Below, one piece after another: positions 25,105-32,565 of a DNA stretch of 64,000 nt. The position numbers were made by a program, and so were the translations under genes. The stretch spans positions 186,001 through 250,000 of the forward strand of contig NZ_VICB01000013.1 in NCBI RefSeq assembly GCF_006546835.1, read 5' to 3'. The DNA is from Actinomyces johnsonii. GTDB lineage: Bacteria > Actinomycetota > Actinomycetes > Actinomycetales > Actinomycetaceae. How positions within the stretch are numbered: position 1 is the first letter of the stretch; each line of letters starts with the position of its first letter. The notes below the pieces were generated by a model that saw only the letters and a program-made list of their open reading frames with translations, searched no databases and was not told where the DNA came from.

Positions 25105-26655
25105 TTACAGCCGGCCCAGGACGCAGGCGAAACCGCGATTGCCCGCGGCCCACTCCTCATCATTGGGACCGAGCGTGTTGATCGAGTAGCTGGTGGACAG
25201 GTCGAGTCCGTAGCGCTCGGCGTAGGTGCTGGTGCAGGTGACCTTGACCTGCGAGTCATCCGTTAGCGCCTCGGAGGCGCTGGAAGCGTTCGTGGTCGGG
25301 TCGAAGGTGCCACCGGCGAAGACGATCCAGTCGGCTTGGGAACAGTCGACCTGGCTCACGCTCGTGCCGCCCACGACTGAGGTGGCCCGGCTCAGACAGG
25401 TCCCCAGAGGCCAGGGCATGTCATCTGAGTAGGGGATGCCCTGAGCGTTGACCTGCGCGGGAGTAGGGGCGGGCGTCGCAGACGGCGAGGCCTTCTCGGG
25501 GCTGCGGGCATCTGGCCGAGCCGTGGCCGTGGCTTCGCCGCCGGCCCCCCGTTTCTCAAGGCTCTTGGCACTCGGGACGGTTGAGGCCGAGGCCCGCTGG
25601 GCGGTCCGGTTCGCCGAGGACGCCGACGGAACCAGGTTCGTACTCGCAAGGACGACGGCGGAAATGACGACGCCTGCTGTCACGCCGAGCGCCAGGAGCG
25701 CGAAGGCCCTGCCCGAGCGTCTTGCCTCGGAGGCCGGTACTGGGGCGGAGGCTGGAAGGGGCGTCCGCATCACTGCGGGAGGAACAGCGATCGCCGAGCG
25801 CGGGATATCGCCGACTTGGGCCAGCGCCTCGGCGAGCTCGTTGCCGTCGCGGTAGCGCTGCGCCGGGTCGGGGTGCAGCGCCCGGTCGAGGAGCGGGCGC
25901 AATGCCTCGGGGATACGCAGATCCGAGGTGTCCGCGGGCACGGACAGGCGGTTGATGATCTCCGGCAGACTCAGCGCCCCGCCGTCGGCAGTGCGACGAG
26001 GACCGCGTCCGGTGAGAAGCGTGAACAGAACAGCCCCCAACGACCATACGTCGCCGCCGGGTGAGGGCTCGGCCAGGGTGAAGGCCTCCGGTGGAGCGAA
26101 GTCCGGTGTCATCGTCTCCAGGGTGACGGAGGACTCGATGCCCTCGCGTTGGATGGCGGCAAGGCCGAAGTCGCTCAGGCGCGGGCTTCCGTAGGCGTCG
26201 ATGAGGATGTTGCCGGGTTTGATGTCGCGGTGGAGGACCCCGGCTCGGTGAGCGGCCCCCAGGGCGGAAGAGACGGCCGAGACGATGCTGACGGCCTCGG
26301 CGGCGCTGAGTTCGCCGCTCTCCAGGACCTGGGCCAAGGAGCCTCCGTCGCAGCGTTCCATGACCAGGTAGGGACGCCCGTCTGGTAGGACTCCGGAGTC
26401 GATCAGCGAGACCACGTGCGGGTGCCCGCTGATGCGGCTGGCGGCCGCCATCTCCCGCATGAAGCGTCGACGGTTGCGTTCGTCGTGCAACGGCCGGGAG
26501 TCGATCTTGACGGCCACCGGACGGTGCAGCGAGATCTGCTCCCCGGCGTAGACGGTGGCGAAGCCTCCCTGCCCCAGCGGTTCTCCCAGACGGACACCGG
26601 GAACAGGCGGCGCGACGTGCGCAAAGGCGTCGGGAATGGGGAAGGGGCTACTCAT
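25105..26655 (-). CDS. Transmembrane Ser/Thr protein kinase with Septum_form-like sensor domain
   Basis: 516 residues from the ATG at 26655. The kinase domain has the Gly loop GQGGFATVY, VAVK lysine (residue 50), HRDIKPGN catalytic loop, DFG and an APE-like segment (DFAPPEAF). A Pro/Ala-rich linker leads to one membrane helix (LLALGVTAGVVISAVVLAST), then a Ser/Ala/Thr-rich spacer and a C-terminal extracellular domain of about 100 residues. That domain has four cysteines (GTCLSR, VDCSQADW, VTCTSTY, FACVLGRL) and resembles the Septum_form family (inference by pattern). Unlike most actinobacterial PknB relatives it has no PASTA repeats. It may sense envelope state. No phosphatase gene is adjacent. 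Confidence 0.85.
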   Translation of the reverse strand: MSSPFPIPDAFAHVAPPVPGVRLGEPLGQGGFATVYAGEQISLHRPVAVKIDSRPLHDERNRRRFMREMAAASRISGHPHVVSLIDSGVLPDGRPYLVMERCDGGSLAQVLESGELSAAEAVSIVSAVSSALGAAHRAGVLHRDIKPGNILIDAYGSPRLSDFGLAAIQREGIESSVTLETMTPDFAPPEAFTLAEPSPGGDVWSLGAVLFTLLTGRGPRRTADGGALSLPEIINRLSVPADTSDLRIPEALRPLLDRALHPDPAQRYRDGNELAEALAQVGDIPRSAIAVPPAVMRTPLPASAPVPASEARRSGRAFALLALGVTAGVVISAVVLASTNLVPSASSANRTAQRASASTVPSAKSLEKRGAGGEATATARPDARSPEKASPSATPAPTPAQVNAQGIPYSDDMPWPLGTCLSRATSVVGGTSVSQVDCSQADWIVFAGGTFDPTTNASSASEALTDDSQVKVTCTSTYAERYGLDLSTSYSINTLGPNDEEWAAGNRGFACVLGRL

Positions 26656-26780
26656 GGGCTCATGATCGTTGCGAGGGTGCACCGGCGCAAACCTGTTCAG
26701 ACCTGATCCTCATTTTCTCCGCCGCTCATCGCCGTCTGCCAGTATTCGTCCCGTTTTCGCTGCGGCACCGTGAAACCCGC

Positions 26781-26822
26781 GGTGGCCTTCTGCCGAAGAG
26801 CTTCCTCCGGCAGAAGGCCACC
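26781..26822 (-). terminator. Hairpin terminator after the metal-binding protein gene
   Basis: A perfect 15-bp stem (26781-26795 with 26808-26822) with a 12-base loop, 52 bases past the stop of the Cys-rich gene. It closes the ArsR/metal-binding operon before the kinase gene. Confidence 0.75.
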
Positions 26823-26873
26823 ACAGCAGTACACCGCAAGCGGTGCGCGTACAGGGGCTACCGACTGAATCGA

Positions 26874-27197
26874 CTAGGCGGCGTGCGTGCAGGTCGGGCA
26901 GGAGCAGTCCTCGCAGGTGCACGAGGAGCAGGAGTCCGAGCAGTGCTCGCACGAGCAGGTGTTGTGGTTGCAGGTCGGGCAGGAGCAGTCCTCGCACTCG
27001 CACACGGCGCAGGAGTCCGAGCAGTGCTCACACGAGCAGACGTCGCACTCGTCGTAATGGCCGTTGTCCTCGTGGTGGGCGTGACCGTTGTGGATGTAGT
27101 CCACGTGGTCGCCATGGATGACGGCGAGGTGGCCGCAATTCGGGCCGTGAGTGTGGCGGTGGGCCTCGGCGGGGCGGTGCTCAGTGGTGGCAGTCAT
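26874..27197 (-). CDS. His/Cys-rich metallothionein-like protein with two 27-residue repeats
   Basis: 107 residues. Residues about 10-45 are His-rich (HRHTHGPNCGH, HGDHVDYIHNGHAHH), matching a small actinobacterial zinc-linked peptide family by eye. The rest is two near-identical 27-residue units built on CSCEHCSDSC and CEDCSCPTC. In total 20 cysteines in 107 residues, in CxC and CxxC spacing, imply several bound Zn or other soft metal ions. The start at 27197 overlaps the end of the ArsR gene by 17 bases, so translation is coupled and the metal sensor directly controls the metal buffer. A His-rich module fused to metallothionein-like repeats is unusual. Confidence 0.8.
   Translation of the reverse strand: MTATTEHRPAEAHRHTHGPNCGHLAVIHGDHVDYIHNGHAHHEDNGHYDECDVCSCEHCSDSCAVCECEDCSCPTCNHNTCSCEHCSDSCSSCTCEDCSCPTCTHAA
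26882..27043 (-). repeat. 81-base tandem repeat within the metal-binding gene
   Basis: Two copies offset by 81 bases (27 codons). Long stretches are identical at the DNA level, for example the block starting at 26888 and again at 26969, which suggests recent duplication and possible copy-number variation. Confidence 0.75.
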
Positions 27198-27510
27198 GAT
27201 CGTGCTCCTTCGTATGCTCAAGGGTGTCGATGAAGATCGATGCGACATGGTCGTCGATGAGGGAATAGCTCTGCCGCCTGCCGTCGCGGACTGACTCGAC
27301 CAGGTGGGCGTCGCGCAGTACCCGCAAGTGATGAGAGACCAGGGGCTGGGACACGCCGAGGAACGCCACCAGCTCGGTGACGTCGGCCGGTGAGCTGATG
27401 AGGCGATAGACGATGCTCGCCCTCATGGGGTGAGCGAGAGCCTTGAACAGCTGCACCACGGCGGAGTCATCCCCGAGAGGAGCCTCCGGCGGCGTCGCGA
27501 CCTTTCGCAT
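27181..27510 (-). CDS. ArsR/SmtB-family zinc-responsive repressor
   Basis: 109 residues. The winged helix runs from about residue 15 to 85, with the recognition helix SQPLVSHHLRVLRDAHLV. The last helix carries D86-x-H88, H99 and E102, the exact spacing of the alpha-5 zinc site of SmtB/CzrA-type repressors (D-x-H, then H 11 residues on, then E 3 further). The tail KEHDHDCHH may be an extra metal-binding strand. Cysteines of the alpha-3 (CxC) site are absent. It is predicted to release DNA on binding Zn(II), inducing itself and the overlapping metallothionein-like gene. The ATG at 27510 is leaderless, 7 bases after TAAAAT. Confidence 0.9.
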   Translation of the reverse strand: MRKVATPPEAPLGDDSAVVQLFKALAHPMRASIVYRLISSPADVTELVAFLGVSQPLVSHHLRVLRDAHLVESVRDGRRQSYSLIDDHVASIFIDTLEHTKEHDHDCHH

Positions 27511-27517
27511 ACAGGAG

Positions 27518-27545
27518 ATTTTATATCAATCTGTCTTGATGTCAA
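27518..27545 (-). promoter_or_regulatory. ArsR operator within the leaderless promoter of the metal operon
   Basis: On the minus strand TTGACA (27540-27545) and TAAAAT (27518-27523) are separated by 16 bases. Between and over them lies ATATCAA-N6-TTGATGT (27523-27542), one base from a perfect ArsR-type dyad. A repressor here would block RNA polymerase directly. TAAAAT ends 7 bases before the ArsR ATG. Confidence 0.7.
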
Positions 27546-27699
27546 TGCTCGGATGAGCGCGTCGTGCTGCCAGATCCGGAAAGAATGCGCTGGTCAGGTG
27601 CTGTGACAGCCCAGCCGTCCCAGAACTGGCAAACCGGCTTGGACGCCGCGTCCCAGTCGTTGAGAGCACGTACCGCAGCCGATCGACGGTGGCTTTCAC

Positions 27700-29325
27700 T
27701 CATCTTTTGACGGGAATGTCGGTGAGGCGGAAGGGGTTGTTGGGGCGGGTGGGGCGTTTGGAGGGTTCGAGGTCGAGGGTGACGGTGTCTTGCCCGGTGT
27801 CGGGCCACACCACTGTCAGGGTGGTGGCGTCGCCGTCACCGAGCTTGTTGTCGGCAGTGATCTCGCTCAGGGGGTGGTGGGCCCCTTTGGCGGTGGTGTA
27901 GTCGACCGGGTAGTAGCGTGTCTGAGCGGTCAGCAGGCTCAGCCCCGTGATCGCGCCCAGCAGCTTGGTGTCCTCTTCACCACGGGCGCTTCCGGCCAGC
28001 TGGGTCGGTTGCAGCCAGTCCGCCGGGCCGACGTCGGTGCCTCCGGGGCCGCCGGTGGCCTTGACCTCACCGACGAGGTACTTCCCACGGCGGGACACCT
28101 CCTTGAGCACGAAGGTCAGCTTGTCCTCCCCGCTGCCTCGTTTGACCGTGACTCCCTCGCTGCCCTTCGCGACCGGCCCCTCGGCCTTGGGAAGATCGCC
28201 ACCGCCCTTGCCAGACGGGTCCTTGCCCACGTCGGACTTGGTTGAGGTGGACTCTGTGGGCACCAGGGTAATCTCCACGCGGCGGTTGAGCTGACGGTTC
28301 TCATCGGAGTCGTTGGGCACCCGCGGCTCGCTTTCACCCTTGCCCGAGACACTCACGCTGTAGGCCGACATGCTGGTCAGCTGCCCCAGCCGGTCGGCCA
28401 CGGCCTGGGCCCTGCGGTTGGACAGGTCCTGGTTGTGAGCGTCGTCGGCGACGTCGTCGGTGTGGCCCACGATCGTGACCTGTCCACCGGGGTAGGTGGA
28501 CAGCTGGTCTGCCGCTTTCTTCAGCGTGGTGTCGGCCTGGGCGCTCAGGTCGGCTGAGTCTGAGTCGAACAGGACGTCGGAGGCCAGGGTGATGGTCACC
28601 GACTTGCCCGTCACCCGGGTGTCGGAGGCTCCGTCCACTGAGGCGGTGAAAGTCTCCAGCGCCACCGGGTCCGGGCTGCTCTCGGTGTCGTAGGTATTCT
28701 CCAGCGCCTTCTTGGCCTCCTCGGACAGCTTGCCGTCGCGTACCACCGGCACGCCTTCGAACAGGCCCGACTCGGGCACCAGCACGTTGATGGTGTTGGC
28801 GTCGACCGGCTTGAACAGGGCGTGCAACGTAGCATCGGGCTCCTTGTCCGTCAGGCTTGTGCTTTGGGAGGAGGCTTTGAAGGTCTCCTGGACGGTGCCG
28901 GCATCGAGGTCCACCAATCGCACACCATCAGCACCACTAAAACGATCATTGCGGTCCCAGGCCAGGTGCACGTCGAACTTCTTGCCATCAGACGACAGGC
29001 CGCCGGAGCCGGCCTTGTCCAGGTGGGCGGCCAGGGGGACCACCATGACATCGTTGGAGACCACGGCCGGTCCCACCGTGACCTTCAAGGTCGCCCCCAC
29101 GGTCGACACCGTCCGGGTCACACCCTGACCCGAACCACCCGAGGCCCCTGCAGAACCCGACGCCGAGGCCCCGGCCGAGCCCGATCCTGCGTTGCCGGAC
29201 GCCGCCGAGGCACTGCCTTTCTTCCCCTTGCTCTTCCTGCCCAGACAGGCGGCCAGCACCGGAACCCCCAAAACCGACCAACCACCCACCAGCAGCGCAC
29301 GCCGAGACACACGCCTCAACACCAT
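27700..29325 (-). CDS. OmpA-family lipoprotein
   Basis: 541 residues. A basic start (MVLRRVSRRALLVGG) and lipobox VPVLAAC mark a lipoprotein, followed by a Gly/Ser/Ala linker. The middle 250 residues are beta-rich without a name I can give. An OmpA C-terminal peptidoglycan-binding domain follows (VLFDSDSADLS, then GHTDDVADDAHNQDLSNRRAQAV and NRRVEI), with about 140 further residues of beta-rich sequence behind it. Tethering to peptidoglycan from the outer face of a Gram-positive membrane is known in some actinobacteria but less usual than in Gram-negatives. Start at 29325 is supported by GGAGGAG upstream. No partner gene is adjacent; the 154 bases after its stop hold no gene I can support. 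Confidence 0.85.
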   Translation of the reverse strand: MVLRRVSRRALLVGGWSVLGVPVLAACLGRKSKGKKGSASAASGNAGSGSAGASASGSAGASGGSGQGVTRTVSTVGATLKVTVGPAVVSNDVMVVPLAAHLDKAGSGGLSSDGKKFDVHLAWDRNDRFSGADGVRLVDLDAGTVQETFKASSQSTSLTDKEPDATLHALFKPVDANTINVLVPESGLFEGVPVVRDGKLSEEAKKALENTYDTESSPDPVALETFTASVDGASDTRVTGKSVTITLASDVLFDSDSADLSAQADTTLKKAADQLSTYPGGQVTIVGHTDDVADDAHNQDLSNRRAQAVADRLGQLTSMSAYSVSVSGKGESEPRVPNDSDENRQLNRRVEITLVPTESTSTKSDVGKDPSGKGGGDLPKAEGPVAKGSEGVTVKRGSGEDKLTFVLKEVSRRGKYLVGEVKATGGPGGTDVGPADWLQPTQLAGSARGEEDTKLLGAITGLSLLTAQTRYYPVDYTTAKGAHHPLSEITADNKLGDGDATTLTVVWPDTGQDTVTLDLEPSKRPTRPNNPFRLTDIPVKR

Positions 29326-29515
29326 CACTCCTCCTCCACACAACACACCAGCATCCCCAGGCCGCTCTCAGCCACAGAAACGCACTCGAACAAGACAACC
29401 ATCACACTAGGACACGACCCTCCGCGGGTGTGCCCTTTAGCGTCATGTATTTTTCCGAGTGTTCTCCACCTTGCTCGCGGATACCGGCGATTCCTGAGGG
29501 CTGCCGCCGCTCATG

Positions 29516-29521
29516 TAGCAT
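29516..29521 (+). promoter_or_regulatory. -10 box of the glycerophosphodiesterase gene
   Basis: TAGCAT ending seven bases before the ATG at 29529, the leaderless spacing. It argues against longer in-frame starts upstream. Confidence 0.45.
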
Positions 29522-29528
29522 TCCAGCC

Positions 29529-30302
29529 ATGTCGTCGGCGACCTCAGACAGTGATGGGCTCGTGTTCGACGGCGAGCGCATGATCATCGGGCATCGTGGT
29601 CTGAGCTCGCTCGCCCCGGAGAACACTATGGCTGCCTTCCGCTGCGCAGTGGACCACCAGGTGGGCTGGGTGGAAGCGGATGTTGACATCATCGCCGACG
29701 GAACGGTCATCATCTGCCACGACTCGACTCTGGATCGCACTACGAACCGGGCTGGCCGGTACGACGACCTGACCGTCGCCGACCTGGCGGGCATCGACGC
29801 CGGAGGTTGGTTCTCCCCCCGATTCAAGGGCGAATCGCTCCCGACCTTGCGGAACCTCATTGATCTCATGAACGCCACCGGCCTCAACGCCAATATCGAG
29901 ATCAAGCCCAACGGGACCGGGCGAGAGGCGACGCTGCGTCTCATCGACGGTGTGATCGCCCAGATCGAACACCTGCGTCCCGATGCGGAGGTCATTGTCT
30001 CCTCCTTCAGTCATCTTCTGCTCCACCTGTTCAAGCAGCGCGCTCCACACGTGCCCGTGGGTTGCCTCTACAGGAGTCGCACTCTTTCAGACGACTGGAG
30101 GAGCACGCTTCAGATCGTGGGAGCCGACTACATTCACCCAGAGGACTCCGGCCTGACCCGGCAACAGGTTCAGACCTTTCGAGCCGAGGGCTACGGCGTC
30201 AACGTCTGGACCGTCAACTCGCTCGGCCGGGCCAACGAGCTCTTCAACTGGGGTGCCACCGGCATCTTCTCCGACATCGCCCATCAGATTCCTCGCTGCT
30301 GA
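29529..30302 (+). CDS. Glycerophosphodiester phosphodiesterase
   Basis: 257 residues, a complete GDPD TIM barrel without signal peptide, so cytosolic. Catalytic motifs: HRGLSSLAPENT (His-Arg and the Asn-Glu metal pair), EADVDIIADGTVIICHD (second metal Glu-Asp and catalytic His), and EIKPN. C-terminal VWTVNS and GIFSDI are typical. The enzyme splits glycerophosphodiesters from phospholipid breakdown into an alcohol and glycerol 3-phosphate. The adjacent downstream transporter, 55 bases away, suggests uptake and use of glycerophosphodiesters as a phosphate or carbon source. Confidence 0.93.
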   Translation: MSSATSDSDGLVFDGERMIIGHRGLSSLAPENTMAAFRCAVDHQVGWVEADVDIIADGTVIICHDSTLDRTTNRAGRYDDLTVADLAGIDAGGWFSPRFKGESLPTLRNLIDLMNATGLNANIEIKPNGTGREATLRLIDGVIAQIEHLRPDAEVIVSSFSHLLLHLFKQRAPHVPVGCLYRSRTLSDDWRSTLQIVGADYIHPEDSGLTRQQVQTFRAEGYGVNVWTVNSLGRANELFNWGATGIFSDIAHQIPRC

Positions 30303-30357
30303 CTTCTCCGCAGTACACATCTCTGACATCATCCCTTGAAAGGACGGACCTGGTCCC

Positions 30358-31740
30358 ATGACTGCGTCCACATCCGAGTCATCCCCTGATTCGTCTGCCG
30401 CCATCGTCTCAGAAGAGACGGGCCAGCATCTCGCCGATCTGCCCGAAGGCGCTGCCGCCCGAGGGCGTCCGGCCTTTCTGCGCAGTGACCGGGTTGGCGC
30501 GTTCCTCAGCATCGCGCTCTCCGGCCAGCTCGTGTACGCCGCCTTCGAGGCGCTCAAGGGCTCCCTCATGCTGCAGGTCTCCGACGTACTGGGGATCGGC
30601 ATTGACGGCTTCGGCGCCATGATGAGCGTTATCGGTCTGGCCATGTACATGTATGTCCCGGCCGGATGGATCAACAACCGCTTCACCATCCGCTCGATCC
30701 TGGTGACGTGGTGCGCCTGGAGACTTGTCACACTGCTGGTCCTCTACCTGACACCGGGGCTGTCGTTCACGACGATGCTCGCCATCGCGTTCTCCTGGGC
30801 GGTCTGGGATGCCATCGGATGGCCGGCGGTGGTCAATGGCCTCACCTTCATCTCCCGAGACGATCGCCGCCGCGGCAGAGGCATGGTCATGGGCTTCTTC
30901 GAGGCGATCAGACGCAGCGTGGAGTTCATCCTGGCCATGATCGTCGTCGGCGGCGTCTGGGCCTTTCCTCAGCACTGGAAGGTCATCATCATCGGCTTCG
31001 CGGTCGGCTACTCCCTGTTGCTCGTCCCGCTGATCGCCTGTCTGCTCCACTTCGTGCCGAGGAACGCGATCGCCCACCAGGACAACACCTCGGCGAACGC
31101 GGCCGCCCTCCTTGGGCTACTCAAGGTCATGACTCGTCCGCGCATCTGGCTGGCCGGGCTGGCGGCCATGTGCCTGTACTGGGCCTATGTCAATCTCATC
31201 TACTCCTCAGCCCCCTACCTCAAGCTCGTCTACAACGTCTCCGACGGCGTGGCCGGACTGTTCGGGGCTGCGACCACCAGCCTCGTCGGCGCCCTTATCT
31301 GCATTCCGGCGGGGCTCGTCGCCGACTACGTCTTCAAGTCGTCAGCCGCCATGATGACGGCAGCGCTGACCGTCGTCGGGGTAAGCGCCGCAGCGGTGTA
31401 CATGCTGCCGTCATCGAAGACGATGATGTGGCCCGCAATCATCCTCCTCATCGTCATGTCAGCGGGTGTCTTCATGGGCAAGTCGGTCATCCTGGCTCCG
31501 ATCGCCGAGCTCGACCTGCCCGAGGAGATCAATGGTTCGGCTATGGCGGTCGCCTCGTTCCTCGCCTACGCCTCCATTATCTGGGGCAACTCGATGACCT
31601 CCGGCATCGTGGAGTCCCACCGCCACGACGCCTATGCGGGCTATCAGATCATCTTTCTCATCACCCTAGCCGTGGCGCTAGCAGGAGCCGCCTGCGCCTT
31701 CGCTCTGACCATCGTCGGACGAGGTCGCCGGCACGTCTGA
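30358..31740 (+). CDS. Major facilitator superfamily transporter, probably for organophosphates
   Basis: 460 residues with about 12 hydrophobic segments after a 45-residue polar N-terminus. Topology and the loop YVPAGWINNRF resemble the GlpT/UhpT-type or anion:cation symporter branch of MFS, but a diagnostic motif is not clear. An AAAGGA ribosome binding site lies before the ATG. Co-transcription with the glycerophosphodiesterase suggests glycerophosphodiester or glycerol 3-phosphate import (inference). Confidence 0.8.
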   Translation: MTASTSESSPDSSAAIVSEETGQHLADLPEGAAARGRPAFLRSDRVGAFLSIALSGQLVYAAFEALKGSLMLQVSDVLGIGIDGFGAMMSVIGLAMYMYVPAGWINNRFTIRSILVTWCAWRLVTLLVLYLTPGLSFTTMLAIAFSWAVWDAIGWPAVVNGLTFISRDDRRRGRGMVMGFFEAIRRSVEFILAMIVVGGVWAFPQHWKVIIIGFAVGYSLLLVPLIACLLHFVPRNAIAHQDNTSANAAALLGLLKVMTRPRIWLAGLAAMCLYWAYVNLIYSSAPYLKLVYNVSDGVAGLFGAATTSLVGALICIPAGLVADYVFKSSAAMMTAALTVVGVSAAAVYMLPSSKTMMWPAIILLIVMSAGVFMGKSVILAPIAELDLPEEINGSAMAVASFLAYASIIWGNSMTSGIVESHRHDAYAGYQIIFLITLAVALAGAACAFALTIVGRGRRHV

Positions 31741-31800
31741 CTCAATCTCAATTGACTCGATGCATGACCCGGAAGGCTGTGTGAGCGCAGTCACCAGGGG

Positions 31801-31806
31801 TAGGGT
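31801..31806 (+). promoter_or_regulatory. -10 box of the Sua5/YrdC gene
   Basis: TAGGGT ending six bases before the ATG at 31813. Leaderless spacing; no Shine-Dalgarno. Confidence 0.5.
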
Positions 31807-31812
31807 GGGGTC

Positions 31813-32430
31813 ATGTCACGCTACATCGAGCTCCACCCCGTGAACCCGCAGATCCGCCTGGTTGAGAAGGTCGTCGGTACCTTGCGCGACGGCGGTCTGG
31901 TCGCCTATCCCACCGACTCCGGCTACGCCCTAGCCTGCGCACCGGGGAACAAGGAGGGCCTGGACCGCATCCGCACCATCCGCCAGCTCGACGGGAAGCA
32001 CAACTTCACCTTCGTGTGCGCCGACTTCGCCCAGGTGGGCCCCCTGGCCATCGTGGGCAATAACGCTTTCAGGCTCATCAAGCGCCTCACCCCGGGGCCG
32101 TGGACCTTCATCCTCAAGGGCACCAAGGACGTTCCCCGGATGACGCTCAACCCCAAGAAGCACACGCTGGGCGTGCGCATCCCAGACCACGCCATCACCC
32201 AGGCCCTCGTGGCCGAGTTCGGTGCCCCCATCCTGTCCTCCACCTTCATCCGCCCCGGCAAGGAGGAGCCGGAGACCAACGGGTGGGAGATTGAGGAGTC
32301 CCTCGGCCATCTCATCGACGTCGTCATCGAAGGGCCAGTGGGTCAGGGAGAACCGACCACCGTCGTCGACCTGACCGACGATGTTCCCGAGGTGGTGCGT
32401 CAGGGCGCAGGAGACATCAGTCTGCTCTGA
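31813..32430 (+). CDS. Sua5/YciO/YrdC-family protein (threonylcarbamoyl-AMP synthase-like)
   Basis: 205 residues, the single YrdC domain: GGLVAYPTDSGYALAC, the nucleotide-binding GPWTFILKGTKDVP, and LGVRIPDH. YrdC enzymes make threonylcarbamoyl-AMP for the t6A37 tRNA modification. The start MSRYIELHPVNPQIRLVEKVV and the KHTLGVRIPDH version resemble the YciO branch, whose role is less certain, so a second Sua5 elsewhere in the genome is possible. No C-terminal Sua5 domain is present. Two hairpins follow. Confidence 0.85.
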   Translation: MSRYIELHPVNPQIRLVEKVVGTLRDGGLVAYPTDSGYALACAPGNKEGLDRIRTIRQLDGKHNFTFVCADFAQVGPLAIVGNNAFRLIKRLTPGPWTFILKGTKDVPRMTLNPKKHTLGVRIPDHAITQALVAEFGAPILSSTFIRPGKEEPETNGWEIEESLGHLIDVVIEGPVGQGEPTTVVDLTDDVPEVVRQGAGDISLL

Positions 32431-32436
32431 CCAAGC

Positions 32437-32494
32437 CGGGAGCCGTGACTCCCGTCGTGCTTGCCGGGTCCGCATCAACGCCGGACCCGGCAAG
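32437..32494 (+). terminator. Double hairpin terminator after the Sua5/YrdC gene
   Basis: A 6-bp hairpin (32437-32442 with 32449-32454) is followed by a perfect 13-bp hairpin (32460-32472 with 32482-32494). Confidence 0.65.
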
Positions 32495-32553
32495 TAGCCG
32501 TCGCAGCCACCAGGGCGACCGCCAGTTCCAGCGGAGTCGGGGGTGGGGGAGGT

Positions 32554-32559
32554 TAGGGT
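32554..32559 (+). promoter_or_regulatory. -10 box of rarA
   Basis: TAGGGT ending six bases before the ATG at 32566; leaderless spacing identical to the genes at 1385 and 31813. Confidence 0.5.
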
Positions 32560-32565
32560 CGTCCC

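Noticed and set aside
27542-27699. Fragmentary ORF between the ArsR operator and the OmpA-like gene
   Set aside because: No domain, no start signal and out-of-frame overlap with the lipoprotein gene; too weak to call a gene or pseudogene.
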